DNA of 40,517 nucleotides from an uncultured Elusimicrobia bacterium. GTDB lineage: Bacteria > Elusimicrobiota > Elusimicrobia > Elusimicrobiales > UBA9959. Location of the stretch: positions 1-40,517 of the forward strand of contig CAIPTO010000055.1 in the NCBI GenBank assembly GCA_903867985.1, given 5' to 3'. This document shows, piece by piece, positions 5,903 to 14,746 of the stretch. Each line of letters starts with the position of its first letter. Position 1 is the stretch's first letter. Below the pieces are notes generated by a model. That model did not search any database. It was not told where the DNA came from and worked only from the letters and a program-made list of their open reading frames with translations. The position numbers were made by a program, and so were the translations under genes.

Positions 5903-7654
5903 ATGAGTAATACTTCCGTCGGAAAAGTCTTGAAAGGTATCGGCGCCTCCAAAGGAATAGGGATCGGCAGGATATTCATTCTACAGGATTTCGATTCACT
6001 CATTAACCGTAAAGCGGTTCCGGATAAACCTGAGTCTGAGCTTCTCCGCTACAGAGCGGCCAAGGACAGGGTCCTTTTCCACTTTGGCTTGGTTGCGGCT
6101 CTCATTTTCAAAGAACTCGGCCCAGGCAAGGGTAATATCCTGGATGTCCACGCCCTTATACTGCAAGATCGGGGACTGAATCAGGAAATAGAGCTGCTGA
6201 TCCATAACGGCAAAAAGGCTGAAGTGGCTGTGGAAACTATTTTCAATGAAATATCGGAACGCCAGAAACTGGCGAAGAACGAATACCTTAAAGAGAGATT
6301 CACTGTAGCGCGCGATATAGGCCGCCAGTTGGTAATAGAACTGCTTGGCGCGCATCGCCTCGAAGTCGTGAAAGGCAAGGGGGACGTTATAGTGGTCGCA
6401 CGTGCGCTTACCCCCTTCGCGCTGGCGGAGTACCCGGTCAACATTAAGGGCTTCGCCGTGGAAACTGGGGGGCTGACCGGCCACGCCGCCATCCTGGCGC
6501 GCGCCTACAATATCCCTATGGTTCTGGGGATACCGAACATTGAAACGGCGATGGAGAATGGAAACCAAGCCGTGCTTAATGGCGCAACAGGCGAACTAAT
6601 CGTAAACCCACCGTCGGAACTCTTGACCTATAGTATCGGGCTCCGGGATATGGAGCTTGCGGTCAAGGCCAAAGTCCGACCCGAAAACACGTCTCCGGAA
6701 ACGAAGGATGGCCATCGCGTAGCTCTCCTGATGAACATTGAGACCACCCGCAGTCTGAATACTGCCGACACTTATGGGGCGGATGGCGTGGGCCTTTTTA
6801 GGTCGGAATTCCTTTTTATGCACAAAGAGACCCTGCCTACTGAAGAAGAGCAGTTCAGGGAGTTTGAAAAAGTAGCCAAAGCTTTATATCCGCGCAAGGT
6901 CGTTATCCGCACGCTGGACTTTGGCGGAGACAAACAGTTCCCCGCCGTCCTTGAAACAGGAAACGGAGCTGCTTATCCCGGGCTCAGGGGTATAAGGTAC
7001 TGCCTGGCGCACGAAGAGTTGTTTAAAACACATCTGCGCGCCATACTGCGCGCTGGTGCTTCCGGCAACGTCAGCATGATGTTCCCAATGGTGCCGGGGC
7101 TTGAAACTTTCCGAAAAGCCAAGGCGCTTCTTAAAAATACAATAAAAACGCTGGAGTCTGAAGGGGTGAGGCTGGGTAAGACCATGCCAGTGGGTATAAT
7201 GATAGAGGTTCCTTCGGCTGCTCTGATGGCCGGAGCCCTGGCTCGTGAATCGGATTTTTTTAGTATAGGGACCAACGACCTTTTACAGTACACTCTCGGC
7301 ATAGACAGGGAAGATTCATCCTATTCAGACTACGGGATCTTTCTGCCCCCCAGTATAATTCAGCTTATCCAACTGGTAGTGGAATCGGTTCATATAAAAA
7401 AGAAGCTTGTCGCTGTCTGCGGCGAGTTGGCGCATCATACAATGGTGCTGCCTCTGCTTATCGGTCTCGGAGTGGACGAACTCAGCATGGACGCTTCTCA
7501 TATCCCTTCTACCAGGCAAGCTATTCGCGCGCTTTCCTACGCCGAATGCCAGGAGCTGGCTAAAAAAGCGCTTACGCTGGAGACTCCTGAAGAGGTAAAA
7601 ATTTTGTTGAAAGGCGTATTGGATAAGTTATTGGTAAAGTGCGGCCACCCATAA
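5903..7654 (+). CDS. ptsI: Divergent PTS enzyme I (PEP-protein phosphotransferase)
   Basis: The 583-residue length and layout match enzyme I: an N-terminal HPr-binding/phospho-His part and a C-terminal PEP-binding TIM barrel. The phosphohistidine motif reads GGLTGHAAILAR (His194), with Gly where enzyme I normally has Ser (GGxTSH). The barrel motifs are present: GLFRSEFLF (297-305), IRTLDFGGDKQFPA (335-348), MIEVPSAA (433-440), SIGTNDLLQYTL (454-465) and the acid-base Cys506 in VCGELA. The usual HPAV segment reads PPSI, and the residues after the Cys (HHT) differ from the usual GDP. No HPr or EIIA gene is nearby, so it may serve regulatory rather than sugar-uptake phosphorylation. Confidence 0.85.
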   Translation: MSNTSVGKVLKGIGASKGIGIGRIFILQDFDSLINRKAVPDKPESELLRYRAAKDRVLFHFGLVAALIFKELGPGKGNILDVHALILQDRGLNQEIELLIHNGKKAEVAVETIFNEISERQKLAKNEYLKERFTVARDIGRQLVIELLGAHRLEVVKGKGDVIVVARALTPFALAEYPVNIKGFAVETGGLTGHAAILARAYNIPMVLGIPNIETAMENGNQAVLNGATGELIVNPPSELLTYSIGLRDMELAVKAKVRPENTSPETKDGHRVALLMNIETTRSLNTADTYGADGVGLFRSEFLFMHKETLPTEEEQFREFEKVAKALYPRKVVIRTLDFGGDKQFPAVLETGNGAAYPGLRGIRYCLAHEELFKTHLRAILRAGASGNVSMMFPMVPGLETFRKAKALLKNTIKTLESEGVRLGKTMPVGIMIEVPSAALMAGALARESDFFSIGTNDLLQYTLGIDREDSSYSDYGIFLPPSIIQLIQLVVESVHIKKKLVAVCGELAHHTMVLPLLIGLGVDELSMDASHIPSTRQAIRALSYAECQELAKKALTLETPEEVKILLKGVLDKLLVKCGHP

Positions 7655-7945
7655 GAACTGCCGGAGGGGTGAGTATGCGAGAATGCTCTTCCTCTATAAT
7701 CCAAATTAATTAAGTCCACATATATTTGTTTTCAAACGTAAGTCCAAATACTTCGCGATATCCGTATTACTACGTATAAGAACGCGTAAAAGTACGCATT
7801 AGAAAACAACGGCCCCTTCGGTATAATTGTTATATACTATTGAAGGGCGGGGATGTTCGTGCCGATGATATTATCAGAATGTGCCGTTTAATTAATCCCC
7901 ATTATTGCGCGGGGTATAGCATACACTCATACACAAAGGGGACAT
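7655..7945 (+). other. Non-coding 291-bp gap upstream of the CheB-CheR kinase
   Basis: No gene is seen. It contains AT-rich promoter-like sequence (GGTATAATTGTTATATAC, about 7821-7838) flanked by the inverted pair CCCTTC/GAAGGG, and a cluster of ACGTAT/ACGCGT/ACGCAT words at 7771-7800 that could be binding sites. A CCCC...GGGG inverted pair lies at about 7896-7916, shortly before the next start codon. Confidence 0.4.
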
Positions 7946-10900
7946 GTGAAAAGGATGAACAAACTTAATGTTTTCCCAATAGTCGCCATCGGCGCTTCCG
8001 CCGGCGGACTTAGAGCGTTCTCGGAGCTCTTGAGCGCCCTGTCGCCGGAGCCGGGCATGGCGTTCGTGCTCGTTCCCCATCTTGCCCCTCAATTCAAGAG
8101 CCATTTAACCGAGATCCTGGCGCGCAGCACCAAGCTTCCGGTCAGTGAAGTCAAAAACGGAGACAAGGTCTCGCCCAATCGTATCTACATAATACCACCC
8201 AACCGCTCGATGCTTATAAAGAAGGGATGCCTTCACCTTTCCTCCTCCGGACACAAGTCCGATTGGCGCAACCCTATCGACAGCTTCTTTCGCTCCCTCG
8301 CCGACGATCAGAAGGGAAACGCAATCGGGGTCCTTTTGTCGGGTGAGGGTTCCGACGGGACCGACGGACTGCGGGCCATCAAGGAACGCGGAGGTAAAAC
8401 TTTCGCGCAGGATGGAGACACCGCGGACCATCTCAGTATGCCTCAATCAGCCGTGGTTTCCGGCCATGTGGACTATATCCTTTCCCCGACCGAGATCGGG
8501 GAAAAGCTAGGCCCTGTGCGGTATGCTGGCTATCAACATCAAGACGTAAGAGGAATTACAAGCAAGCACGGAGAAGAATCTTTGAACAGGCTCCTGGAGC
8601 TTCTGCGGATCGCCAAGGGTGTAGACTTTGAACTTTACAAACGGAGTATGTTGCGCCGGCGCATCCAAAGGCGCATGATGCTGGGAGGGGTCAGCGATAT
8701 GGATAAGTACTTCCGTGCGCTGAAAGTGGATTCAGAGGAAGTAGAATTGCTCTACCATGACATCCTTCTTTCGGTAACGTCCTTTTTTAGGGAACCGCAA
8801 TCCTTCAAGGCTTTAAAAAGCACGATCTATCCGCGCATCCTTAAAAATAGGTCCGCACATGCGCTGCTCCGTATTTGGGTTCCCGGTTGTTCCACGGGTG
8901 AAGAAGCCTATTCTCATGCCATAAACCTGGTGGAGTTCCTGGGCAAACGGGCCTCCCAGGTATCCTTCCATATCTTCGCGACCGATGTGAACCCTGCAGT
9001 CATCGAGACCGCCCGCGTCGGACTTTACTCCAGAAAGATCAAGGCGGAAATCTCTCCCGAGCGTCTGCGGCGCTTTTTTGTGGAGACGAAGGACGGCTAT
9101 AATATCTCCCCTTCCATCCGCGAGCGGTGCACCTTCGCTATACAAAACCTTGTGCAGGATCCGCCTTTCACGAACGTGGATCTGATCAGCTGCCGCAACC
9201 TCCTGATATACCTGGGCCCGATGCTCCAAGAAAGAGCTATGCAGATCTTCCAATATGCCTTGAAGCCCCGGGGCATACTTATGCTGGGGCGTTCGGAGAA
9301 CGTCGGGAGTTCTTCCGGGCGTTTTTCGCCTCTGAACGTGAAAAGAAAGGTCTTTTCCGAGCGGACGTCGGGCGCGAGCGCGCGCCTGGATTTCCTTCAA
9401 TCCGGCCGCTTCCTGGAGACTGAGTCTGCCTTCAAAGATCGCGAGCGCGGCGGGCCGGGTCAAAGCAAACCGGTTCCGGACTCCTTTGACCTGGAAGGCG
9501 AGATCGACAGCGTTCTGCCTGTGCGCTACATCCCCAATGGCGTTATCGTCAACGGCGAGATGGAGATCCTGCGATTCCTGGGGGACACTTCTTCTTATCT
9601 CCGGCCGGCGCCAGGCAAACCGAGTATGAATCTTCGCCGTATGGTTTCAGGAGAGCTCCTCCTGGAGCTACGGGTAGCAATCCATGTAGCGAAAAAATCG
9701 GCCTGCGTCGTGCGCAAAGAAATTACTGTGCCTCATCCGGGCGGGACTCCCAGGCGCGTTGGCATCGAGGTCCTGCCGCTCAAGGCTTCCAGTCTGCATA
9801 AGGAATATTTTCTCGTCCTCTTTGATGAGATCGGCAGCGTGGGACTCGGCCCGCTGCAAGCAGGAGAGCCGCGGCGGGGTAAGGATAGTCGTCGTGTCAT
9901 CGAGCTTAAAGAGGATCTGGCTGTTTCCGGCGGGCATCTTAAAGCCATCATCGATGAGCAGGAGTCCACCAACGCCCGGCTTAAGGCCTCCAGTGAGGCG
10001 CTTCTTTCCAGCAATGAAGAACTGCAAAGCATTAATGAGGAATTTGAGACCGCCAAAGAAGAGCTTCAATCCACCAACGAAGAATTGATCACGTCAACCG
10101 AGGACGTAGTGCGCGGCAACCAGATCTTGAGCCGCGCCAACAACGATCTCTCCAATCTTCTGGCCAATGTCGACATCCCTATCGTTCTGCTGGACCCGGA
10201 TTTGACCATCCACCGCTTCACTCCTTCCGCGGAGAAAGTGCTCGGCCTCTCCCCGGATAAGATCGGACGGTCCATAACGGACATCAATCTCCCGTTGTGC
10301 CTTCCCAACTTGAAACAACTGCTCTTGAATGTTATCGAGACCGGCCATATCCAGGCGCTGGAAGTACAGGATACTCAAAACCGCTGGTATTACATCATTC
10401 TTCGGCCTTATAGGACCGATAAAAGCAAGACCGAAAGAAGCCGGACCGAGGGCGCCGTGATGGCTCTCATCGATATCCACGAGCGAAAGCACTCGGAAAA
10501 AACTGTGCTGCGGTTGGCCACTTTAGTGCTCGACTCTAACGACGGCGTCATTATCTGCGATCTTAAGGGTCAGATCATCGCCTGGAACAAAGGCGCGCAA
10601 AAGATGTACGGCTACACTGAAGCCGAAGCCCTGGCGATGAACATCAGGCGGCTCATGCCTGGAAATAAACGCATAAAGGCGCGGGAACTGGTTCAGGTAT
10701 CGGCGGCGCCGATTGAGACCCAGCGCCGCACAAAGAACGGCCGGATCCTGGACGTGCTGCTCACGGTTACAGTGCTGCGTGACGACAAGGGCCATCCTGT
10801 CGAGGTTGCCACCACCGAGCGTGACATCACGGAGCAAAAGCGGGCCGACCGCGAACTCCGCAGGCTGAATGCGCGTGTTATCTCCTCCCAGGAAACGGAG

Positions 10901-11512
10901 CGGAAGCGCCTGGCCCGGGAGCTTCATGACGGCGTCGGCCAGATGCTTTCGGGTGTTAAATTCAGGATGGAATCCCTGCCTGAGGAGATTGGTTTGAGCG
11001 GTAAGACCGCGGAGAAGATCATTGAAGTAAGCGGGGTCTTAAACCGCGCCATTTCGGAGATCCGCCGTGTCTCGCAGAATCTTATGCCTTCGGAGCTAGT
11101 GGATCTGGGCCTTGAACCAGCCCTGCGCACGCTTTGCCGCGAGTTCGAAGAGCGGGCCGGAGTCAAGGTGACTTTGCGGACCAACCGTGTTCCCGCAGAC
11201 GTAGAACCCGCGCTGGCACTGACGCTTTTCCGCATCGCCCAGGAAGCGCTTAATAACATCGGAAAGCATTCCAAGGCCACTGCGGTTGCGGTAGACCTCT
11301 CCCGTAAAGGGATTGAACTTGTATTGAGTGTCAGCGACAATGGGATCGGATTTATTCCCGGAGCTAATCGGCTGTTGACCGGGCGTGGTATCGGCCTCGG
11401 GAATATGCGGGCGCGGGCGGAATCGGTCGGAGGCTCCATCGAGCTTCATTCGAATCCCGGGGCCGGAACCAGTCTCAGCGTCCACGCTCCTCTGGAAGGA
11501 AACCCCTTATGA
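7946..11512 (+). CDS. CheB-CheR-PAS-PAS hybrid sensor histidine kinase
   Basis: A 1188-residue multidomain cytoplasmic sensor. CheB methylesterase at about 10-195 has its triad residues Ser18 (GASAGG), His45 (VPHLAP) and Asp137 (GEGSDGTDGL). CheR methyltransferase at about 210-470 has the SAM loop VPGCSTGEEAYSHAI near 311 and SCRNLLIYL. A coiled coil follows at about 650-745 (rich in NEELQS repeats), then two PAS domains (about 745-855 and 862-975), a HisKA_3 region with ELHDGVGQ (His994) and a C-terminal ATPase (NNIGKHS; DNGIGF; GIGLGNM). No transmembrane segment is visible. The GTG start at 7946 has AAAGGGG 4 bases upstream; an ATG at 7955 is the alternative. Its stop overlaps the next regulator gene (ATGA), so that regulator is the likely partner. 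Confidence 0.9.
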   Translation: MKRMNKLNVFPIVAIGASAGGLRAFSELLSALSPEPGMAFVLVPHLAPQFKSHLTEILARSTKLPVSEVKNGDKVSPNRIYIIPPNRSMLIKKGCLHLSSSGHKSDWRNPIDSFFRSLADDQKGNAIGVLLSGEGSDGTDGLRAIKERGGKTFAQDGDTADHLSMPQSAVVSGHVDYILSPTEIGEKLGPVRYAGYQHQDVRGITSKHGEESLNRLLELLRIAKGVDFELYKRSMLRRRIQRRMMLGGVSDMDKYFRALKVDSEEVELLYHDILLSVTSFFREPQSFKALKSTIYPRILKNRSAHALLRIWVPGCSTGEEAYSHAINLVEFLGKRASQVSFHIFATDVNPAVIETARVGLYSRKIKAEISPERLRRFFVETKDGYNISPSIRERCTFAIQNLVQDPPFTNVDLISCRNLLIYLGPMLQERAMQIFQYALKPRGILMLGRSENVGSSSGRFSPLNVKRKVFSERTSGASARLDFLQSGRFLETESAFKDRERGGPGQSKPVPDSFDLEGEIDSVLPVRYIPNGVIVNGEMEILRFLGDTSSYLRPAPGKPSMNLRRMVSGELLLELRVAIHVAKKSACVVRKEITVPHPGGTPRRVGIEVLPLKASSLHKEYFLVLFDEIGSVGLGPLQAGEPRRGKDSRRVIELKEDLAVSGGHLKAIIDEQESTNARLKASSEALLSSNEELQSINEEFETAKEELQSTNEELITSTEDVVRGNQILSRANNDLSNLLANVDIPIVLLDPDLTIHRFTPSAEKVLGLSPDKIGRSITDINLPLCLPNLKQLLLNVIETGHIQALEVQDTQNRWYYIILRPYRTDKSKTERSRTEGAVMALIDIHERKHSEKTVLRLATLVLDSNDGVIICDLKGQIIAWNKGAQKMYGYTEAEALAMNIRRLMPGNKRIKARELVQVSAAPIETQRRTKNGRILDVLLTVTVLRDDKGHPVEVATTERDITEQKRADRELRRLNARVISSQETERKRLARELHDGVGQMLSGVKFRMESLPEEIGLSGKTAEKIIEVSGVLNRAISEIRRVSQNLMPSELVDLGLEPALRTLCREFEERAGVKVTLRTNRVPADVEPALALTLFRIAQEALNNIGKHSKATAVAVDLSRKGIELVLSVSDNGIGFIPGANRLLTGRGIGLGNMRARAESVGGSIELHSNPGAGTSLSVHAPLEGNPL

Positions 11513-12213
11513 ACAAGAAGAAGCAACCCAAAATAAAAGTATTTCTGGTGGACGATCATCCCGCTTTGCGTGACGGGGTCCGGTCCTATCTGACGAACCA
11601 AGGCTCGGTTTTAGTGGTAGGTGAGGCTTCCGATGCCCAAGAGGCCCTGCGCAAGGTCAGGAAGCTGGCGCCTGAGGTCATCATATTGGACGTGAATCTG
11701 CCATCCCTCGACGGCGGCGAGTTGGCCCGGCAATTACGGCGAACGATTCCCCGCGCCAAGATCATCGCTTTCAGCGTCCATGCCGGACAGGAATACGTGG
11801 TACGGATGGCCCGCTGCGGCGCGCACGGCTACGTAACAAAGGATGCACCCACAGCCAAGCTGGTAGAGGCCATCCGGCACGTTCACCAGGGCGGCTTATA
11901 TTTTCCTCCGGAGATGTCGGATGCCATCCTGTCGCCGGAGTCCAAGCCCTCACCCGATGAGGCGAACAAAGTAGTATTGACTGTGCGTGAACGGGAAGTT
12001 CTTGCCCTCCTCGCAGAAGGCTTGGCCAACAAAGAGGTGGCGCGCAAACTGGGTATAAGTGTTCGGACCTCCGAGACGCACCGAGAACACCTCTCCCATA
12101 AGCTCAATATTATGACCATAGCCGGTCTTACAAAGTACGCCATTCAACACGGGCTAACGTCGTTGGGCCTGCCAACCCGTGTAGGGGATAGGGTAGAGGG
12201 TAGAGGGCAGTAA
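11509..12213 (+). CDS. NarL/LuxR-type response regulator 1
   Basis: A 234-residue regulator with an N-terminal receiver domain (phospho-acceptor Asp61 in ILDVNLP, acidic pair D15/D16, Lys111) and a C-terminal LuxR-type helix-turn-helix (LTVREREVLALLAEGL, then NKEVARKLGISVRTSETH). Its ATG overlaps the kinase stop codon, so the HisKA_3 kinase upstream is its likely phosphodonor. It is one of three paralogues in this stretch. The last about 15 residues (GLPTRVGDRVEGRGQ) are absent from the other two and are encoded by a hairpin-forming repeat that runs through the stop codon. Confidence 0.92.
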   Translation: MNKKKQPKIKVFLVDDHPALRDGVRSYLTNQGSVLVVGEASDAQEALRKVRKLAPEVIILDVNLPSLDGGELARQLRRTIPRAKIIAFSVHAGQEYVVRMARCGAHGYVTKDAPTAKLVEAIRHVHQGGLYFPPEMSDAILSPESKPSPDEANKVVLTVREREVLALLAEGLANKEVARKLGISVRTSETHREHLSHKLNIMTIAGLTKYAIQHGLTSLGLPTRVGDRVEGRGQ

Positions 12214-12240
12214 ATTGCTTGCCCTGAACCCTATACCCTC
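12189..12240. repeat. Purine-rich imperfect hairpin at the end of regulator 1
   Basis: Arms of 21 bases at 12189-12209 (TAGGGTAGAGGG...) and 12220-12240 (...CCCTATACCCTC) pair at about 17 positions around a 10-base loop that contains the TAA stop. There is no T run, so it is not a standard terminator. It may be a small inserted repeat that extended the regulator's C-terminus. Confidence 0.5.
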
Positions 12241-12346
12241 TTATCACTACTCGCGTAGGATTACGCATAGATATAATTTGTGGAGTGTGGCATACTATAT
12301 ATCAGCCTCGTAGTATCTATCGGATCGGAATTATTTTTAGGAACAT

Positions 12347-13012
12347 ATGCGTGTGATAGATGTGAAACAAAACAAGATCAGGGTTTTTTTGATAGATGAC
12401 CATCCAATCGTGCGCGAAGGGGTGCGAGCCTATCTGACCAGCCGCGGGGTCGCGGTGGTGGGTGAGGCTTCCGATGCCCCCGAGGCCCTGCACAAGGTTA
12501 AGAAACTGGCTCCCGACGTTATAGTATTGGACGTAAACCTGCCTTCCATGGACGGCTGGGAAGTGGCACTCAGCCTTCGACGACTCGTTCCCAAGTCCAA
12601 AATCGTCGCCTTCAGCATCCATTCCAGCGAGGAATACGTTGTAAGAATGGCCCGTAACGGCGCACAGGGTTATGTGATGAAAGAGCAGCCTACGGCGGAA
12701 TTGCTCGAAGCTATCAAGCAGGTGTTCCGGGGCGGCCTGTATTTCCCCGCCGGTATGACCGAGGCTATTCTGGCCCCCTCGTCAAAGTCTTCTCCAAACC
12801 AGTCGGTCGGTGTCACGCTGACGGGCCGGGAGTTGACAGTGTTGGTTTTGCTCGCCGAAGGGCTCTCTAACAAAGGTGTAGCGGCCAAACTTGGCATCAG
12901 TGTCCGAACAGCGGAAACGCACCGGCAGCACCTATCGCATAAGCTTAATATCCACACTGTTGCCGGCCTCACCAAATACGTCGTCCAACATAAATTGACC
13001 TCATCCAAATAA
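12347..13012 (+). CDS. NarL/LuxR-type response regulator 2
   Basis: A 221-residue paralogue of regulators 1 and 3 with Asp62 (VLDVNLP) as phospho-acceptor, Lys112, and a LuxR-type DNA-binding domain (LTGRELTVLVLLAEGLSNK). Long stretches of the receiver domain are near identical to regulator 3 at DNA level, for example CTGACCAGCCGCGGG and GCTTCCGATGCCCCCGAGGC. It is separated from regulator 1 by 133 bp holding a hairpin and AT-rich promoter-like sequence, so it probably has its own promoter. No kinase is adjacent; the CheB-CheR kinase may phosphorylate all three. Confidence 0.9.
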   Translation: MRVIDVKQNKIRVFLIDDHPIVREGVRAYLTSRGVAVVGEASDAPEALHKVKKLAPDVIVLDVNLPSMDGWEVALSLRRLVPKSKIVAFSIHSSEEYVVRMARNGAQGYVMKEQPTAELLEAIKQVFRGGLYFPAGMTEAILAPSSKSSPNQSVGVTLTGRELTVLVLLAEGLSNKGVAAKLGISVRTAETHRQHLSHKLNIHTVAGLTKYVVQHKLTSSK

Positions 13013-13130
13013 TCCCGCATCCGTAATATCCCCGTCCGGCGCACGTAGACTTCCGCATTGGCATGGAACGCTGCATGCGGTATGCTACTATAGGATCGCA
13101 AAATAGCGGACTGTTAAGTGAAGGATATTT

Positions 13131-13724
13131 ATGAGCGCGCGCAAAAACATGATTTTTTATGTACTCCTTGCGGCTAGTCTCTTGCCGGCCTACTGTGCCT
13201 GTGCCCAGGAGGGAGCCGAAGATAGCCATGGCCCCCGGCCCGGCTTGTCGCTAGGGGGACGCGCCGCGTATTATCGTACCAAAGGCGCCGACAGTGGTGA
13301 CTTGTCCGAAGGAGTGCAGGCGCGCTATCATCTTACGCGCAGATGGGCTTTGGAAGGCTCGGTGGACTTGCGCCAGGACAGGTTCGCTGGGACGAAAGTT
13401 GATGTTATCCCGATGCAGTTTTCAGTCATGATTTATCTTATGCCGCACGGCTACAGGTTCGCACCTTACATTTTGGCCGGAGGCGGCTGGTATTACACAC
13501 ATGTCTACACTCCGGTCGACAGTTCCGAGTTCCGGTTCGGCCCTCACGCGGGAGGAGGGGTCGAGTTCTTCCTGAATGAGGCCTGGTCTTTTGGCGGTTC
13601 TTACCGCTATCTATGGACTGAGGATATAAATTCCCGTGACTCGGCGCATCCGTTGGGCCGGAATTTCAGCGACAAAGGATTTATGCTTACCGCCGCGGTA
13701 AATTACTCTTTTCAGACACACTAG
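13131..13724 (+). CDS. Small outer-membrane beta-barrel protein
   Basis: A 197-residue protein with a signal peptide (cleavage near CACAQEG, about residue 26) followed by alternating amphipathic strands typical of an 8-stranded OmpA/OmpW-like barrel: LSLGGRAAYYRT, GVQARYHLTRRWALEGSVDL, YRFAPYILAGGGWYYT, and a final strand ending FMLTAAVNYSFQTH with the usual C-terminal aromatic. AAGGA lies 5 bases before the ATG. It is wedged between regulators 2 and 3, 6 bp from the latter, so regulator 3 is translated from the same transcript. Function beyond a membrane barrel is unknown; it could report or mediate the envelope signal. Confidence 0.75.
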   Translation: MSARKNMIFYVLLAASLLPAYCACAQEGAEDSHGPRPGLSLGGRAAYYRTKGADSGDLSEGVQARYHLTRRWALEGSVDLRQDRFAGTKVDVIPMQFSVMIYLMPHGYRFAPYILAGGGWYYTHVYTPVDSSEFRFGPHAGGGVEFFLNEAWSFGGSYRYLWTEDINSRDSAHPLGRNFSDKGFMLTAAVNYSFQTH

Positions 13725-13730
13725 GATAAT

Positions 13731-14396
13731 GTGGCAGACAAAAAACAAAAAAAGACCAGAGTTTTCCTGGTAGACGACCATCCGATAGTGCGCGAAGGAG
13801 TGCGATCCTACCTGACCAGCCGCGGGATCGCGGTGGTGGGTGACGCTTCCGATGCCCCCGAGGCCCTGCGCAAGGTCAAGAAGCTGGCCCCCGATGTTAT
13901 AGTGTTGGATGTGAACCTGCCTACTCTTGACGGCGGGGAGCTGGCCCGCAGGCTGCGCAGGCTCGTTCCCAAGTCTAAGCTCATAGCTTTCAGCATCCAT
14001 TCCAGCGAAGAATACGTGGTGAGAATGGCACGGTGCGGCGTACAGGGATATGTGGTTAAAGATCAACCAACGGCGGAACTGCTTGATGCCATCACACACG
14101 TGTTCGGAGGCGGCCTGTATTTTCCCGCGGGCATGACCGACAGTATTTTGGACTCCGTGCAGAAGTTTCCGGCTGGTCGGCTGGATAGCGTAGCGCTGAC
14201 AGACAGGGAACTGGAGGTGCTGGTTTTGCTGGCCGACGGGTTTCCCAACAAAGGCATAGCAGACAAGCTCGGCATCAGCGCCCGGACGGTGGAGACTCAC
14301 AGGGTACATTTATCGCATAAACTCAATATCATGACCATCGTCGGCCTTACCAGGTATTCTATCCAGCACGGGCTGACTTCCCTTAAGGGCCCGTGA
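13731..14396 (+). CDS. NarL/LuxR-type response regulator 3
   Basis: A 221-residue NarL-type regulator starting at GTG 13731 with AGGA 4 bases upstream; the nearby ATG is out of frame. The receiver has Asp60 (VLDVNLP) and Lys110; the C-terminal HTH reads LTDRELEVLVLLADGF, then NKGIADKLGISARTVETH. It is closest to regulator 2 in both protein and DNA. It is co-transcribed with the barrel gene upstream, and its TGA overlaps the GTG start proposed for the lipoprotein gene downstream. Confidence 0.92.
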   Translation: MADKKQKKTRVFLVDDHPIVREGVRSYLTSRGIAVVGDASDAPEALRKVKKLAPDVIVLDVNLPTLDGGELARRLRRLVPKSKLIAFSIHSSEEYVVRMARCGVQGYVVKDQPTAELLDAITHVFGGGLYFPAGMTDSILDSVQKFPAGRLDSVALTDRELEVLVLLADGFPNKGIADKLGISARTVETHRVHLSHKLNIMTIVGLTRYSIQHGLTSLKGP

Positions 14397-14722
14397 CAAA
14401 TATGTGCCTCAATAAATATCGATTCGCAGTTGTAACCGTGGCCCTGTTTAGCGCCTGTGCCCTGCCGGTCCGTAATGCCTCTTTGCCCGCGGTGCCGGCC
14501 GGCCAGACTGCGCCGGGCAAAAACGGAAAGCTTGCGGATCTTTCTCCGGAGGATGTTAAGAAAGTTGAGGGTCTGTATTACAGGGCCGTCGGCGCTTACA
14601 GCGATAACGATATGTACGCGACAATGAAATACCTTAACGATATTTTCGCGCTATACCCCTCTTATCCGCCGGCCATGGAACTCCGTGGAAAGGTAAAGAG
14701 CGTTTCCGGGAGTGCGCGTTAA
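14393..14722 (+). CDS. Small lipoprotein with TPR-like helical region
   Basis: A 109-residue (or 106 from ATG at 14402) predicted lipoprotein: a short hydrophobic stretch FAVVTVALFSAC ends in a lipobox-like LFSAC. The mature part has a spacer rich in Pro/Ala/Gly and two helices (VEGLYYRAVGAYSDNDMY, then YLNDIFALYPSYPPAMELRG) resembling one tetratricopeptide repeat. The start overlaps the stop of regulator 3, so it belongs to the same operon, and the second histidine kinase follows after 24 bp. Role not known; such lipoproteins sometimes feed envelope information to neighbouring sensors. Confidence 0.65.
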   Translation: MTNMCLNKYRFAVVTVALFSACALPVRNASLPAVPAGQTAPGKNGKLADLSPEDVKKVEGLYYRAVGAYSDNDMYATMKYLNDIFALYPSYPPAMELRGKVKSVSGSAR

Positions 14723-14746
14723 ACTCCTTCCGTCGCTCCAAAGATT

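Noticed and set aside
7771-7800. TACG-word cluster upstream of the kinase as a CRISPR-like or iteron array.
   Set aside because: The words differ in sequence and spacing and span only 30 bp; at most a regulator site.
9127-10088. Several long antisense frames within the CheB-CheR kinase gene.
   Set aside because: GC-rich coding regions give long shadows; none has a ribosome site, domain or start in a sensible place.
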